From Streptomyces sp. NBC_01485 (GTDB lineage Bacteria > Actinomycetota > Actinomycetes > Streptomycetales > Streptomycetaceae), in NCBI RefSeq assembly GCF_036227125.1, contig NZ_CP109435.1, positions 6,448,001 to 6,512,000 of the forward strand: a stretch of 64,000 bases of DNA. The letters are read 5' to 3'. Positions within the stretch are counted from its first letter, which is position 1. Each line of letters starts with the position of its first letter. Position numbers and translations under genes: made by a program. Of this stretch, positions 1-8,337 are shown in pieces. Under the pieces are notes generated by a model. That model worked only from the letters and a program-made list of their open reading frames with translations. It did not search any database and had not been told where the DNA came from.

Positions 1-1
1 C

Positions 2-268
2 GAACACGAATGGTGGCTCGCGGACCTCGCCCGCGCCCTGGACATGCCCGCCATCACTCTCTACACCTGGATTCAACGCGACTGGGTCACCTCACGCCGA
101 CAAGCCGAACCGCCCAGGCGGTGGATCATCAAAGCCGACCCCGACGATCTCGCCGAACTCCGCGAACGACGCAACCGCCCCCACGGCTACTACACCCGCC
201 TACGCTGGACCGACCCACCCGAAGCAGAGCGAGACAACCAGGTTCACGCCGCCAACCCGCATATATGA
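2..268 (+). CDS. C-terminal end of a recombinase-family protein (partial, 5' end outside window)
   Basis: The frame is open from the window edge and encodes 88 residues ending at a TGA. It reads like the extreme C-terminus of an actinobacterial serine recombinase/invertase: a small helix-turn-helix with ITLYTWIQRDWV, then a basic WIIKADPDDLAEL segment and the YYTRLRW end. The catalytic domain would lie to the left, outside the window. It is followed at once by a truncated IS transposase on the other strand. Family assignment rests only on this tail, so it is tentative; another helix-turn-helix protein of a mobile element is possible. Confidence 0.55.
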   Translation, partial: EHEWWLADLARALDMPAITLYTWIQRDWVTSRRQAEPPRRWIIKADPDDLAELRERRNRPHGYYTRLRWTDPPEAERDNQVHAANPHI

Positions 269-1173
269 GTGCACTGTGGTTGACACATCTCCACTTCCCA
301 CCGCTCGTGATACAGGCTGACCAGGTCGGATGCGGGGTATCGGTGGTGGTCGAGGAGGTTGGTGGCCAGTCGGTAGAGGCCGGTCCGGCGGCCCTGGCTG
401 GTGGTGATGGTGATCTCGCACTCGATGATGCGGACCTCGATGCCGCCGAAGCGGGAGAGGTGGGAGCCGTCGTCGAAGCGGGCCAGGACCGGCGGTCTGC
501 GGGCGGCCGAGACGCGGGCGAGGAAGGCGGCCTCGGTGGCGGCGACGGCGGCCAGGAACGTATTGCCGGAGAAGCCCCGGTCCAGTAACACGATCATGCC
601 GTCGTGCAGCGAGCGCATCAGCCGCTTGCCGTAGACGGTCTCGCCGCTGGACCGGGAGCCGAAGGCGGCGTCCAGGACCGCGCGGGTGCCGCAGGCCACC
701 AGCGCGGTCAGGCAGATCTGCGGGTAGCCGGAGGTCGCGTACTGGTTGGTGCTCTTGCCCAGACGGGCCCGGTGCGGCGGGCTGTCGGGGACGTCGAGGT
801 AGGTGCCGTCGATCGCGACGGTCAGCAGCCCCTTGAAACGGGCGCCGACGGTACGGATCGCCGTGGCCGGCCCGCGCAACAGGTCGAACAGGGCCCGCAT
901 GGGGCGGACACCGAGACGGGCCCGGGCGCCCCAGAGCGCCGTGCCGGTGATCCTCGCGACCGGTATCGCCTCCAGACCGGCGGTGAGTTTGCGCCAGACG
1001 GCCAGGTAGCCGCAGTCCTCGAACAGGGCGGCGGCCAGCAGCAGGTAGACCACCACCCGGGCGGGGATCTTCCGCATTCGCTGCTGGACGGCGCCGGTCT
1101 CGGTGAGGGCCGCATCGACCATATCGAACGGGACGATCCGGGTGAGTTCCCCCAGGTGCCCGGGGGCGAACAA
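244..1173 (-). pseudogene. IS4-family transposase, truncated at the 3' end
   Basis: The 309-residue frame has the features of an IS4-type DDE transposase: an N-terminal helical region (ALTETGAVQQRMRKIPARVV), a first catalytic Asp in VAIDGTYLDVPD, a second in VLLDRGFSG, and the C-terminal Y-(2)-R-(3)-E signature in YHERWEVE. Homology stops right after that Glu, near position 289. The last 14 residues (MCQPQCTHIC...) read into the neighbouring recombinase sequence. The Lys that normally follows E by about six residues and the rest of the C-terminal domain are missing, so the protein is probably inactive. I see no terminal inverted repeats. Confidence 0.8.
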
Positions 1174-1462
1174 GCCCTTGGCTACCGTGATTTCACGCGT
1201 GATGACACACTGATCGGACAGCGGAGCCTCCGGTGCTGTGAACGGCTGTCTTGGTCGACTGCCAGTTCTACCGGGGCTCCGCTTCTCACGTCCTGAGTCA
1301 CCGCAGATCAGCGCGTACTTGTCAGCGCCTCCGAAGCCGTAACTTCACGGCCTTGCCCTTTAGGCGCCGAAGCGGGGGCCTGGGGGCGGGGGCCCAGAGA
1401 CGGGAGCCCCCAGAGACGGGAGCCCCCAGAGACGGGAGCCCAACCCGAACCCAAACCCGAGC
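1174..1462. other. Gap between transposase remnant and LigD-type gene
   Basis: No convincing gene. The left part is probably the 5' flank of the IS element; the right part contains a 16-bp tandem repeat listed separately. Short frames here lack ribosome sites and family features. Confidence 0.5.
1395..1442. repeat. Three tandem copies of a 16-bp unit
   Basis: The unit CAGAGACGGGAGCCCC is repeated at 1395, 1411 and 1427, the last copy with one changed base at its end. It sits about 20 bp downstream of the stop codon of the LigD-type gene on the minus strand, so it lies in that gene's 3' region. Each copy can pair only weakly with itself, so it is not an obvious terminator. Confidence 0.85.
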
Positions 1463-2359
1463 TCACGCCAAGGCAGGCACCACCCCCGCCCGCCCCCCAT
1501 CAAGCACAGGCGCCAACAGATCACCGAAATCCCGCACCCGAGCAGCAACATCCGACGCAAGAAACACGAACGCCCCCGCCTCCGCCCCCCGACACCCCTC
1601 GACCTCCCCCCACGTAACCGGCGCGGACACAGCCGGCTCGGCCCGGGCCCGCAACGTGTACGGCGTAGCCGTCGTCTTACGCGCCGCGTTCTGACTCCAG
1701 TCCACGAACACCTTCCCCGCCCGCAGACTGCGCGTCATCCGATGCACGACCAGCCGCGGCAACTCCCGCTCCGCCTCCACGGCCAGCCGCTTCGCATACT
1801 CCGTGACCCGTTCGGACGACGCCCCCCGCACCGCCGCCAGCACATGCAGCCCCTTCGCCCCGGACGTCTTCGGATACGCCTCGATCCCGTCCGCCGCCAG
1901 CCGCTCCCGCAGCCACACCGCGACCTCGCAGCACTCGACGACGGTCGCGGGCGCCCCAGGATCAAGATCGAAGACGAGCCGGTCGGCAACGGCCGGATCC
2001 TGCATCACCCACTGGGGCGTATGGAACTCGGTGACGAGGTTCGCCGCCCAGACCAGACTCGCCAGATCCTGCACGACGACCATCCGGGCCGGCCCCTCAG
2101 ACCGGGGCACCTCGGCGGTGGTGACCCACTTGGGCGTCCCCGGCGGCACGTTCTTGGCGAAGAAGACCTGCCCGTCGGGCCCGTCCGGGTAGCGCAGCCA
2201 GGACAGCGGCCGGTCGCGCAGATGGGGGAGCAGGACGTCGGCGACGGTCGCGTAGTAGTGCAGGACCTCACCCTTGGTGAAGCCGGTCGCCGGATACAGC
2301 ACCTTCTCCAGATTGCTGAGCGCGAGCCGCCGCCCCTCCACCTCGGTGATCGGCGTCAT
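1463..2359 (-). CDS. LigD-type DNA polymerase/primase (PolDom) for non-homologous end joining
   Basis: A 298-residue stand-alone polymerase domain of the bacterial LigD/archaeo-eukaryotic primase family. It fills gaps at double-strand breaks, preferably with ribonucleotides, together with Ku and a ligase. Visible signs are the N-terminal NLEKVLYPATGFTKGEVLHYY, the metal-binding LVFDLDPG, the KTSGAKGLHV substrate loop and the late VFVDWSQN motif. There is no ligase or nuclease domain, which is common in Streptomyces, where these parts are separate proteins. The ATG at 2359 was chosen because homology begins there; the frame stays open upstream, antisense to ku. It is transcribed divergently from ku across 63 bp. 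Confidence 0.93.
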   Translation of the reverse strand: MTPITEVEGRRLALSNLEKVLYPATGFTKGEVLHYYATVADVLLPHLRDRPLSWLRYPDGPDGQVFFAKNVPPGTPKWVTTAEVPRSEGPARMVVVQDLASLVWAANLVTEFHTPQWVMQDPAVADRLVFDLDPGAPATVVECCEVAVWLRERLAADGIEAYPKTSGAKGLHVLAAVRGASSERVTEYAKRLAVEAERELPRLVVHRMTRSLRAGKVFVDWSQNAARKTTATPYTLRARAEPAVSAPVTWGEVEGCRGAEAGAFVFLASDVAARVRDFGDLLAPVLDGGRAGVVPALA

Positions 2360-2422
2360 ACGATGAGAATCACACGAAACGGTAAATACCACACACATCA
2401 CCCATCCCGGAGGGTGCTGCAC

Positions 2423-3490
2423 GTGAGATCCATATGGAACGGCGCCATCTCCTTCGGCCTGGTCAGCATCCCGATCAAGCTGGTGAACGCCACCGAGAGC
2501 CACTCGATCTCCTTCCGCCAGATCCACCTGGAAGACGGCGGCCGCATTCGCTACCGCAAGGTCTGCGAGCTGGACGAACGGGAAGTGACCTCGGCGGAGA
2601 TCGGCAAGGGCTACGAGGACGCGGACGGCACGATCGTCCCGATCACCGACGAGGACCTGGCCCACCTCCCCCTCCCGACCGCGAAGACGATCGAGATCGT
2701 GGCCTTCGTCCCGGCCGACCGGATCGACCCGCTCCAGATGGACGCCGCGTACTACCTCCAGGCGGGCGGCGCCCCGGCCGCGAAGCCGTACACGCTGCTG
2801 CGCGAGGCCCTGAAACGCAGCCGCAAGGTGGCGATCGCGAAGTACGCCCTGCGCGGCCGCGAGCGTCTCGGCATGCTCCGTGTGGTCGGCGACGCGATCG
2901 CCATGCACGGCCTGCTCTGGCCGGACGAGGTCCGCGCCCCCGAGGGCGTCGCCCCGGACACGTCCGTCACCGTCCGCGACAAGGAACTCGACCTCGCGGA
3001 CGCCCTGATGGACACCCTCGGCGAGGTCGACCTGGAGGACCTGCACGACGAGTACCGCGAGGCGGTGGAGGAGGTAGTGGCGGCGAAGGCGGCCGGCGAG
3101 ACACCCCGCGAGACCCCGGCCCCGCCGTCCAGCGGCAAGGTGCTGGACCTGATGGCGGCCCTGGAGAAGAGCGTGCAGGCGGCGAAGGAGTCGCGGGGCG
3201 AGGAACCGGAGTCCCCGGCGGAGGGGGAACAAGCCGAGGTCAGACACCTACCCCAACGCAAGCAGTCCCGCACGGAGCCCAAGCAGACGACCGGCAAGAA
3301 ATCGACGTCGACGGCGAAGTCCACCCAGGCCGCAAAGAAGACGACGGCGAAGAAGACCCTGCCTCAGAAGTCCCCGACGAAAAAAACCACAGCCAAGAAG
3401 ACCACCACAAACAAGTCAACTACAGCAAAGAAAACACCAGCAAAGAAAACACCAGCAAAGAAAACAACCCCCCGCAAACGCACAGCCTGA
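2423..3490 (+). CDS. ku: Ku protein for DNA end joining
   Basis: A 355-residue homodimeric Ku that binds and bridges DNA double-strand ends and recruits LigD-type enzymes. The Ku core spans roughly residues 1-255, starting with RSIWNGAISFGLVSIPIKL and containing the DEDLAHLPLPTAKTIEI and YYLQ segments. The tail from about residue 270 is low-complexity and Lys/Thr/Ala-rich, with AKKT/AKKTPAKK repeats like histone H1 tails, and probably binds DNA. The GTG start at 2423 follows a GGAGGG ribosome site by 8 bases. The partner polymerase gene is divergent just upstream, so both probably share a control region. Confidence 0.95.
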   Translation: MRSIWNGAISFGLVSIPIKLVNATESHSISFRQIHLEDGGRIRYRKVCELDEREVTSAEIGKGYEDADGTIVPITDEDLAHLPLPTAKTIEIVAFVPADRIDPLQMDAAYYLQAGGAPAAKPYTLLREALKRSRKVAIAKYALRGRERLGMLRVVGDAIAMHGLLWPDEVRAPEGVAPDTSVTVRDKELDLADALMDTLGEVDLEDLHDEYREAVEEVVAAKAAGETPRETPAPPSSGKVLDLMAALEKSVQAAKESRGEEPESPAEGEQAEVRHLPQRKQSRTEPKQTTGKKSTSTAKSTQAAKKTTAKKTLPQKSPTKKTTAKKTTTNKSTTAKKTPAKKTPAKKTTPRKRTA

Positions 3491-3967
3491 CCTCCCAAGC
3501 CCCGCCCACTCCCTCCGCCGCCCCACCGAGACGGGACGACATAGAAGGCGGCGGCGACGATCAGCACCGGTGGTCGAGCCCGCTGTACACGGCAGTGGGC
3601 AGCAACAGCCGTACGCCTCGCTGCCCCACCCACCCCGCGGCGGACGCCTCGAGCCCCCGGGCCCAGGACCCACCGGCGGCATACCCGCCGGCCAGAAGGA
3701 CAACGGCAAGACCTGAAACCCCAGGGTCAGCCACTGCGTACAAGGCACCGTCGCCAGCAGTTCCGCCACGACGATCGCACCGTCCGGACGCCGGACCAGC
3801 CCGGTGATCGTCCAGTGCCCGAGCGCCACGAGCAGGGCGCGCGCCCAAAACACCCCGTCGACCCCGGACCCCCCTCACGCTGGTCCGATTCGAAGAGCTT
3901 CCGCGCCTGTCGTGTCGTGTCGTGCGGCACGGTCCCCGCGCCGTACGACACGACACGACAGGGTGCG
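3491..3967. other. Gap without a clear gene (possible gene remnant)
   Basis: No frame here has both a start with ribosome site and recognisable homology. Two overlapping minus-strand frames around 3560-3850 contain short hydrophobic Leu/Ala/Gly-rich stretches that could be the eroded, frameshifted end of a membrane protein, but I cannot name it. The right end holds a strong hairpin (3906-3962). Confidence 0.4.
3906..3962 (-). terminator. Hairpin terminator of the WDG-repeat protein gene
   Basis: Perfect 18-bp inverted repeat (3906-3923 pairs with 3945-3962), extended inward by five more pairs including one G-U. The arms are made of CGTGT/ACACG repeats. It begins 6 bases after the stop codon of the minus-strand gene ending at 3968, the right place for its terminator. 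Confidence 0.8.
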
Positions 3968-5173
3968 TCAGAGGCGGGTGGTCATGAGCATCGGCTGCGG
4001 AAACGAATGCTCCGCATCGTGGGACGTGCCGCTGACCGTCACCTCACGCCCGGCGGCGGAGACTTTCCACGCCGAGTACGTCGTCCCGTCCGCGTTCGCC
4101 GGGAACCCCAGCGACGTCACGCGCGCGCCGGACACCCGCAGCGCATAGCCGCTGCGGGCGTCGACGGTCCGCCCGACGGCGACGATGCCGTCCTGCGTCG
4201 CGGCCACGCCGGTGAGAGAGCCGGCGTCGGCGGGCCCGTCCAAGCGCGTCCACGTCCGCCCGTTCCAGTGCATGATCAGCGCGTGGCCGCGGTCGTTCTC
4301 GTCCAGGAGCGTGCGTCCCGCCACCCACACGTCGCGCGGCCCGTTCGCGACGACGTCGTTGAACTCGCCGTACAGACCGCCGTACGGCGGTGTCGGCAGC
4401 GCGGTCCAGGAACGCCCGTCGTAGTGCAGGACGACCGGCCGGTCGTTCTCGCCGAAGCCGCTGCCGACCGCCCAGACGTCTCTCGGGCCGGACGCAGAGA
4501 TCCCGTTGAGCGCCCAATTCCCGGACTGCTTGGGCAGGTTGACGCGCTTCCAGACGCGCCCGTCCCAGTGCTGGACGAGGCCCTCCTGGTGGTCGACGAT
4601 CTGGGGCGGCCCGCCATCCGGATCGGGGATCCGCTCGTCGAGAGCCTGCGTCCAGCCCGCCGCCCACACGTTGCCCGGCGCGACCGCGTCGATGCTCAGC
4701 AGGCCGCCGCTGAGGGAGTTCTCCGGCATGGCCGCAGGCTTGACCCGCCACGAACGCCCGTCCCAATGCTGCGTCATGACCGGCTCGCCCTCGCCGTTGG
4801 CGTCACCGACCAACCATGCGTCCCGGGCCGAGGTCGCCGCGAGGGCGTTGACCCGGCCGACAGCCCCGGGCGCGGTCGGCATCTCGGTCCACGGCCCGCC
4901 GCGCCGGTCGTCGTGCGTGTAGAGGACGGGCATGAACGAGTCGCCGTCATCCTCCTGAACCAGCCGGAACCCGGCCGTCCACGTGGTGTGCGCGTCGGGT
5001 CTGACCGAACCGCTCAGGACGGCGTCACTGCCAGGCAGCTTGGCGGCGCTCCAGTGCGGCGCCCCCGCGCCGGACGCGGGGTCCGCCACGGCGGTTGCGG
5101 GCAGGCCCCCGCCGATGACGAGCGCGGATATGGCGCCTATAAGTAACGATCGGGATCGTACGCCGCAAACCAT
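3968..5173 (-). CDS. Secreted protein with repeated HWDGRxW motifs (beta-propeller-like)
   Basis: 401 residues with a typical signal peptide: basic start, hydrophobic LLIGAISALVIGGGLPATAVA, likely cleavage after AVA-D near residue 30. The mature part repeats two motifs about every 50 residues: DAWLVG/NVWAAG/DVWAVG/DVWVAG, then HWDGRSW/HWDGRVW/HYDGRSW/HWNGRTW. This pattern suggests a secreted beta-propeller. No catalytic motif is visible and the substrate is unknown. It stands alone, ends in a strong hairpin, and lies in the island between the repair genes and the toxin-antitoxin pair. Confidence 0.8.
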   Translation of the reverse strand: MVCGVRSRSLLIGAISALVIGGGLPATAVADPASGAGAPHWSAAKLPGSDAVLSGSVRPDAHTTWTAGFRLVQEDDGDSFMPVLYTHDDRRGGPWTEMPTAPGAVGRVNALAATSARDAWLVGDANGEGEPVMTQHWDGRSWRVKPAAMPENSLSGGLLSIDAVAPGNVWAAGWTQALDERIPDPDGGPPQIVDHQEGLVQHWDGRVWKRVNLPKQSGNWALNGISASGPRDVWAVGSGFGENDRPVVLHYDGRSWTALPTPPYGGLYGEFNDVVANGPRDVWVAGRTLLDENDRGHALIMHWNGRTWTRLDGPADAGSLTGVAATQDGIVAVGRTVDARSGYALRVSGARVTSLGFPANADGTTYSAWKVSAAGREVTVSGTSHDAEHSFPQPMLMTTRL

Positions 5174-5746
5174 GTCGCATTCTCCAGACCCGGGGCGAGA
5201 TACCCCGTCCCCGGTAGTACGCCGAATCAGTCGGCCCAGGTTGCATCCTGCGCCGACTCAGCGTCCCGGGTCACACCAAAAGCGACGAAAAACGGCCAAC
5301 GAGCACCTTCAGGCGGCACACCAACTGCCATACCTGCCCAAGGAAGTTCCCCATCTGCGACACCAGCCCCCCGGACACCAACTGAGCAGAACCCCGCCCC
5401 CCTGCGACGCTCAGCCCACCGCGCCAAGCAGGCCGGCGAGCACCTTCACCCCTGCCCCTGGCTCCGCCCGCGCGAAATGCCTCGCCGGCCAGAGGAGTCA
5501 GGTCGTCAGTTTCGGCACTCCCACCACGGACCCGGCACACACGAGGTACATGGAAGCCAAAGACGAGTGCATTGGGCTCCCCTTCGAGCTCAAACCCGGC
5601 GAGAGCGGTGCTCTGATGGTCAGGTGCTGCCGGTCAGGGCTCGCCTGCGGCGGAGGTGTCGTCGGGCCGCTTTGACCGGTGCAGGCGCCCGTCGTTTGCA
5701 GGCGCCCGTCGTTGGCTCTGACTCGTACCGCTGTGAAGCGCTGGAG
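5174..5746. other. 573-bp gap with possible gene debris
   Basis: I see no gene I can support. Around 5550-5640 the plus strand reads MEAKDECIGLPFELKPGESG, which looks protein-like and uses less GC-biased codons than its neighbours, but it has no clear start, length or family and may be a leftover of a transferred gene. A short tandem repeat follows at 5681-5713. Confidence 0.4.
5681..5713. repeat. Tandem duplication of a 17-bp unit
   Basis: GCAGGCGCCCGTCGTT occurs at 5681-5696 and again at 5698-5713. It lies just downstream of the PIN-domain gene, which ends at 5747 on the minus strand. Confidence 0.8.
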
Positions 5747-6160
5747 TCAGATCTTGATGACGGTGGCACGTCGACCGCACAGGGCGGTGAGATCCTCCGG
5801 GTCGGATGTGAGCAAGGTGACGGGGGTGTGGGCGGCGAGGGCGGTAGCGCTGAGCATGGCGTCGACGGCGTACTTGTGGCCGTGCAGGCCAGCGTCGGCG
5901 AGGAGAGCGGCTGCGTGGCGGGCGATGGCCTCGGTGACGGGTTCGACGACAAGTCGGGACAGCGTCCACTCCAGGGCCGGTCGGTTGATCCGAGGGTGGA
6001 CCACCTCGACAAGGGTTGCCGCAGAAGTGATTACCCGCAGGTCGTCGGCGCGGGCAAGGGCGAGCCAGCCGGTGACGGTGCGGTCACGCAGGACAGCCTT
6101 GGCCAGCCCTTCACTGTCGAGGACCAGGGTGCCGCCCGGGATGGCGGGGGAGCGGGTCAT
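5747..6160 (-). CDS. PIN-domain (VapC-like) toxin
   Basis: A 137-residue protein with the PIN nuclease pattern: an N-terminal strand ending in Asp (LVLDSEGLAK), a Glu in TLVEVVHPR, the central Asp in KYAVDAMLSATA, and a late Asp in LLTSDPEDL. In VapC-type toxins these acidic residues bind Mg/Mn for RNA cleavage. Its ATG overlaps the stop codon of the upstream antitoxin gene by 4 bases (ATGA), so translation is coupled, the normal type II toxin-antitoxin order. The RNA target cannot be read from the sequence. Confidence 0.88.
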   Translation of the reverse strand: MTRSPAIPGGTLVLDSEGLAKAVLRDRTVTGWLALARADDLRVITSAATLVEVVHPRINRPALEWTLSRLVVEPVTEAIARHAAALLADAGLHGHKYAVDAMLSATALAAHTPVTLLTSDPEDLTALCGRRATVIKI

Positions 6161-6420
6161 GCGGCGTTCGCCCCGCCTTGCGTCTGCTCCTGGCGGGCCT
6201 GGTGGAGCTGATCGCGTAGGGCCTGGATCTCCTCGTCGGTGACGGGTCCGTGCTCGGCCTCGGCGACCTGGACGATTTCGTTGAGGTTGTCGCGTTCGAT
6301 CTGGCGGGCCACAGCGGCGGCTACATAGGCGGACAGCCCAGAGGGGCCGCTGCGGGCCTTGGCCGCTTCTGCGATGTCGCGTGGCATCGTGATCGAGTAC
6401 TTGCCGGTGGTCTCGGTCAT
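6157..6420 (-). CDS. Ribbon-helix-helix antitoxin of the PIN toxin
   Basis: 87 residues. The N-terminus GKYSITMPRDIAEAAK followed by two helices (LSAYVAAAVARQIERDN) is the ribbon-helix-helix DNA-binding fold used by antitoxins. The acidic, Gln-rich C-terminal helix would wrap the toxin. The start at 6420 (MTETTGKYS) is chosen because an AGAGGTAGGA ribosome site lies before it; seven upstream codons stay open but lack support. The protein probably represses its own promoter in the AT-rich bases just upstream. Toxin translation is coupled through a 4-base overlap. Confidence 0.85.
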   Translation of the reverse strand: MTETTGKYSITMPRDIAEAAKARSGPSGLSAYVAAAVARQIERDNLNEIVQVAEAEHGPVTDEEIQALRDQLHQARQEQTQGGANAA

Positions 6421-6654
6421 GCTACTTATCCTACCTCTCATCCTCTAGCTCTAGTCGGAGAGCGGCTCGGCGGGGCGAGTCGCCGCATGGCTCGGCTTCT
6501 TGCGCAGTTGCGCTCTGCCTGACGGGCTGTCCGAGCTCCCCGGGGGCGACTGTCCGGCGGCGCTCGTGGGCGAGCGTGGGCCCCGGTGGCTGAGGCGCCG
6601 GCGCGGATGCCTTTCCCGCCGTCCCGGCGCCGCCGACGGGAACGTCAGAAGCGA

Positions 6655-6700
6655 GCTAGCATCTAAGTAAGATTCAATCTACGTAATATCGAATCTATGT
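6655..6700 (+). promoter_or_regulatory. AT-rich upstream region with palindromic repeat
   Basis: An unusually AT-rich stretch for this chromosome. It contains the palindrome AGATTCAATCT and nearby related bits GAATCT/GATTC around a TACGTAATAT core, directly upstream of the ATPase gene. It probably holds the promoter and perhaps a repressor site. This is inference from composition and symmetry only. Confidence 0.4.
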
Positions 6701-6727
6701 TTCATGGATGCTGGGAATGGGGCGCTG

Positions 6728-8161
6728 ATGGAGTTCAAGGGCAGGTCTGCTGATCTGGATCAGCTGGCTCGGCAGCTGGGCCTGGTGGTCGGCGGTACGG
6801 GCGCCACGCGTGGTCAGGCTGTGATCGTGACGGGGCGGCGCCGGGTGGGCAAGTCTCGTCTGGTCCAGGAGTTCTGCGACCGTTCCGGGCTTCCGTACGT
6901 GGTTTTCCAGGCGACCCGGGGGCGCAACGCCGTGGCCGAGCGGGCGGACTTCGCCGCAACGCTGGCGCATTCCGCTCTGCCCGGGGCTGAGCTGGTGGCC
7001 GGGTTGCAGGCCGCCGACTGGAACCAGGCACTGCGTTCCCTGGCGGTCGCGGTTCCGGACGATGCCCCGAGTATCGCGGTGCTCGACGAGGTGCCGTGGC
7101 TGGTGGAGCAGGACGGGGAGTTCGAGGGGGCGCTGCAGACGGTCTGGGACCGGCACCTGTCCGCCAAGCCGGTCCTGTTGATTCTGGTCGGCAGTGACAT
7201 GTCGGTGATGGAGGCGCTGCAGTCCTATGGGCGCCCGTTCTTCGGACGGGCGGCCAAGATGACCGTACAGCCGCTGCATCTGGCCGATGTGCAGGCGATG
7301 ACTGGTCTTGACGCGGCGGAAGCGGTGGACGCGCTGCTGATCACCGGAGGGTTCCCGGAGATCGTTCAGTCCTGGTGGCCAGGGATGGGCCGCAGAGACT
7401 TCCTGCGCGAGGCTGTGGCCAACCCGCTTGCGCCGCTGTTGGTGGCGGGCGAGCTGTCGCTGCTGGGGGAGTTTCCTGAGGCGTCCCACTCGCGCGCGGT
7501 CCTGGAAGCGGTTGGCAGTGGCGAGCGGACCTTCTCCACCATTGCCGCACAGGCCGGCGGTGCGGGCGCGCTGCCCTCGGGCACGCTGTCTCCGCTGTTG
7601 AACACGCTCCTGGCCAAGCGGGTCCTGGCCGCTGACCTGCCGCTCTCGGTGAAGGCGGACAGCAAGAACAAGCGCTATCGCGTCGCCGATCCGTATCTCC
7701 GGTTCTGGCTGGCTTTCCTGCAGCGCGGGATTCCGCTCATCGAGCGTGGCCGCGGTGATCTGGCGCTGGAGCGCATTGAGCGGTCGTGGACGACTTGGCG
7801 GGGCCGGGCCGTCGAGCCGGTCGTCCGCGAGTCGCTGCTGCGGCTGCTGCCCGACGAGATGTGGCCGCAGACAGAGGCGATCGGCGGCTGGTGGAACCGG
7901 CAGAACAACCCTGAGATCGACCTGATCGGAGCCGACCGTGAACCCGTCGCAGGGCAGGTTCACTTCATCGGCTCGGTGAAGTGGTTGGAGTCGCAGCCGT
8001 TCGGCCGGCGTGAGTACGACGCCCTGGTGCGGGACATGCTCGCCGTGCCCGGCGCCGAGCCGGGCACGGCGCTGGTGGCGGTGTCCCGTTGTGGTGTTGA
8101 GGACGATCTGCCTCTTGCGGCGCACTGGGGTCCGGAGGACCTTGTTCGTGCCTGGCGGTAG
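6728..8161 (+). CDS. AAA-type ATP-binding protein (archaeal-ATPase/DUF234-like)
   Basis: 477 residues from MEFKGRSADL. The N-terminal ATPase domain has a clear Walker A (VTGRRRVGKSRL, about residues 35-45) and a Walker B-like SIAVLDEVPWL. A helical middle part follows, with LITGGFPEI and a winged-helix-like region. The C-terminal half, with NKRYRVADPYLRFWLAF and NNPEIDLIGADRE, resembles the DUF234 nuclease-like domain of this family. Such proteins are common on islands; their biological role is not known to me. An upstream ATG at 6704 is possible, but the GGGAATGGGG before 6728 and family similarity favour the shorter form. Confidence 0.82.
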   Translation: MEFKGRSADLDQLARQLGLVVGGTGATRGQAVIVTGRRRVGKSRLVQEFCDRSGLPYVVFQATRGRNAVAERADFAATLAHSALPGAELVAGLQAADWNQALRSLAVAVPDDAPSIAVLDEVPWLVEQDGEFEGALQTVWDRHLSAKPVLLILVGSDMSVMEALQSYGRPFFGRAAKMTVQPLHLADVQAMTGLDAAEAVDALLITGGFPEIVQSWWPGMGRRDFLREAVANPLAPLLVAGELSLLGEFPEASHSRAVLEAVGSGERTFSTIAAQAGGAGALPSGTLSPLLNTLLAKRVLAADLPLSVKADSKNKRYRVADPYLRFWLAFLQRGIPLIERGRGDLALERIERSWTTWRGRAVEPVVRESLLRLLPDEMWPQTEAIGGWWNRQNNPEIDLIGADREPVAGQVHFIGSVKWLESQPFGRREYDALVRDMLAVPGAEPGTALVAVSRCGVEDDLPLAAHWGPEDLVRAWR

Positions 8162-8337
8162 TCAGGGAAACCGCCAGGGTGGTCATGGTGATGTACCTGC
8201 CTCGGGCGCCCAGTGGCAGTAGGCATCGACCATCCTCTGAGAACCTTCCGGGTATCGAAGCCCATACGCGTGTGGACGCTTCCGTATTTCCCCAGGGGAA
8301 AGTTCGCGTAATTCCCTACCCTCTCGTCTCGTCGGTG

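Noticed and set aside
3364..3853. Cys/Phe-rich minus-strand frame (FLCWCFLCW) at the ku end
   Set aside because: It is the reverse reading of the Lys-rich tail of Ku.
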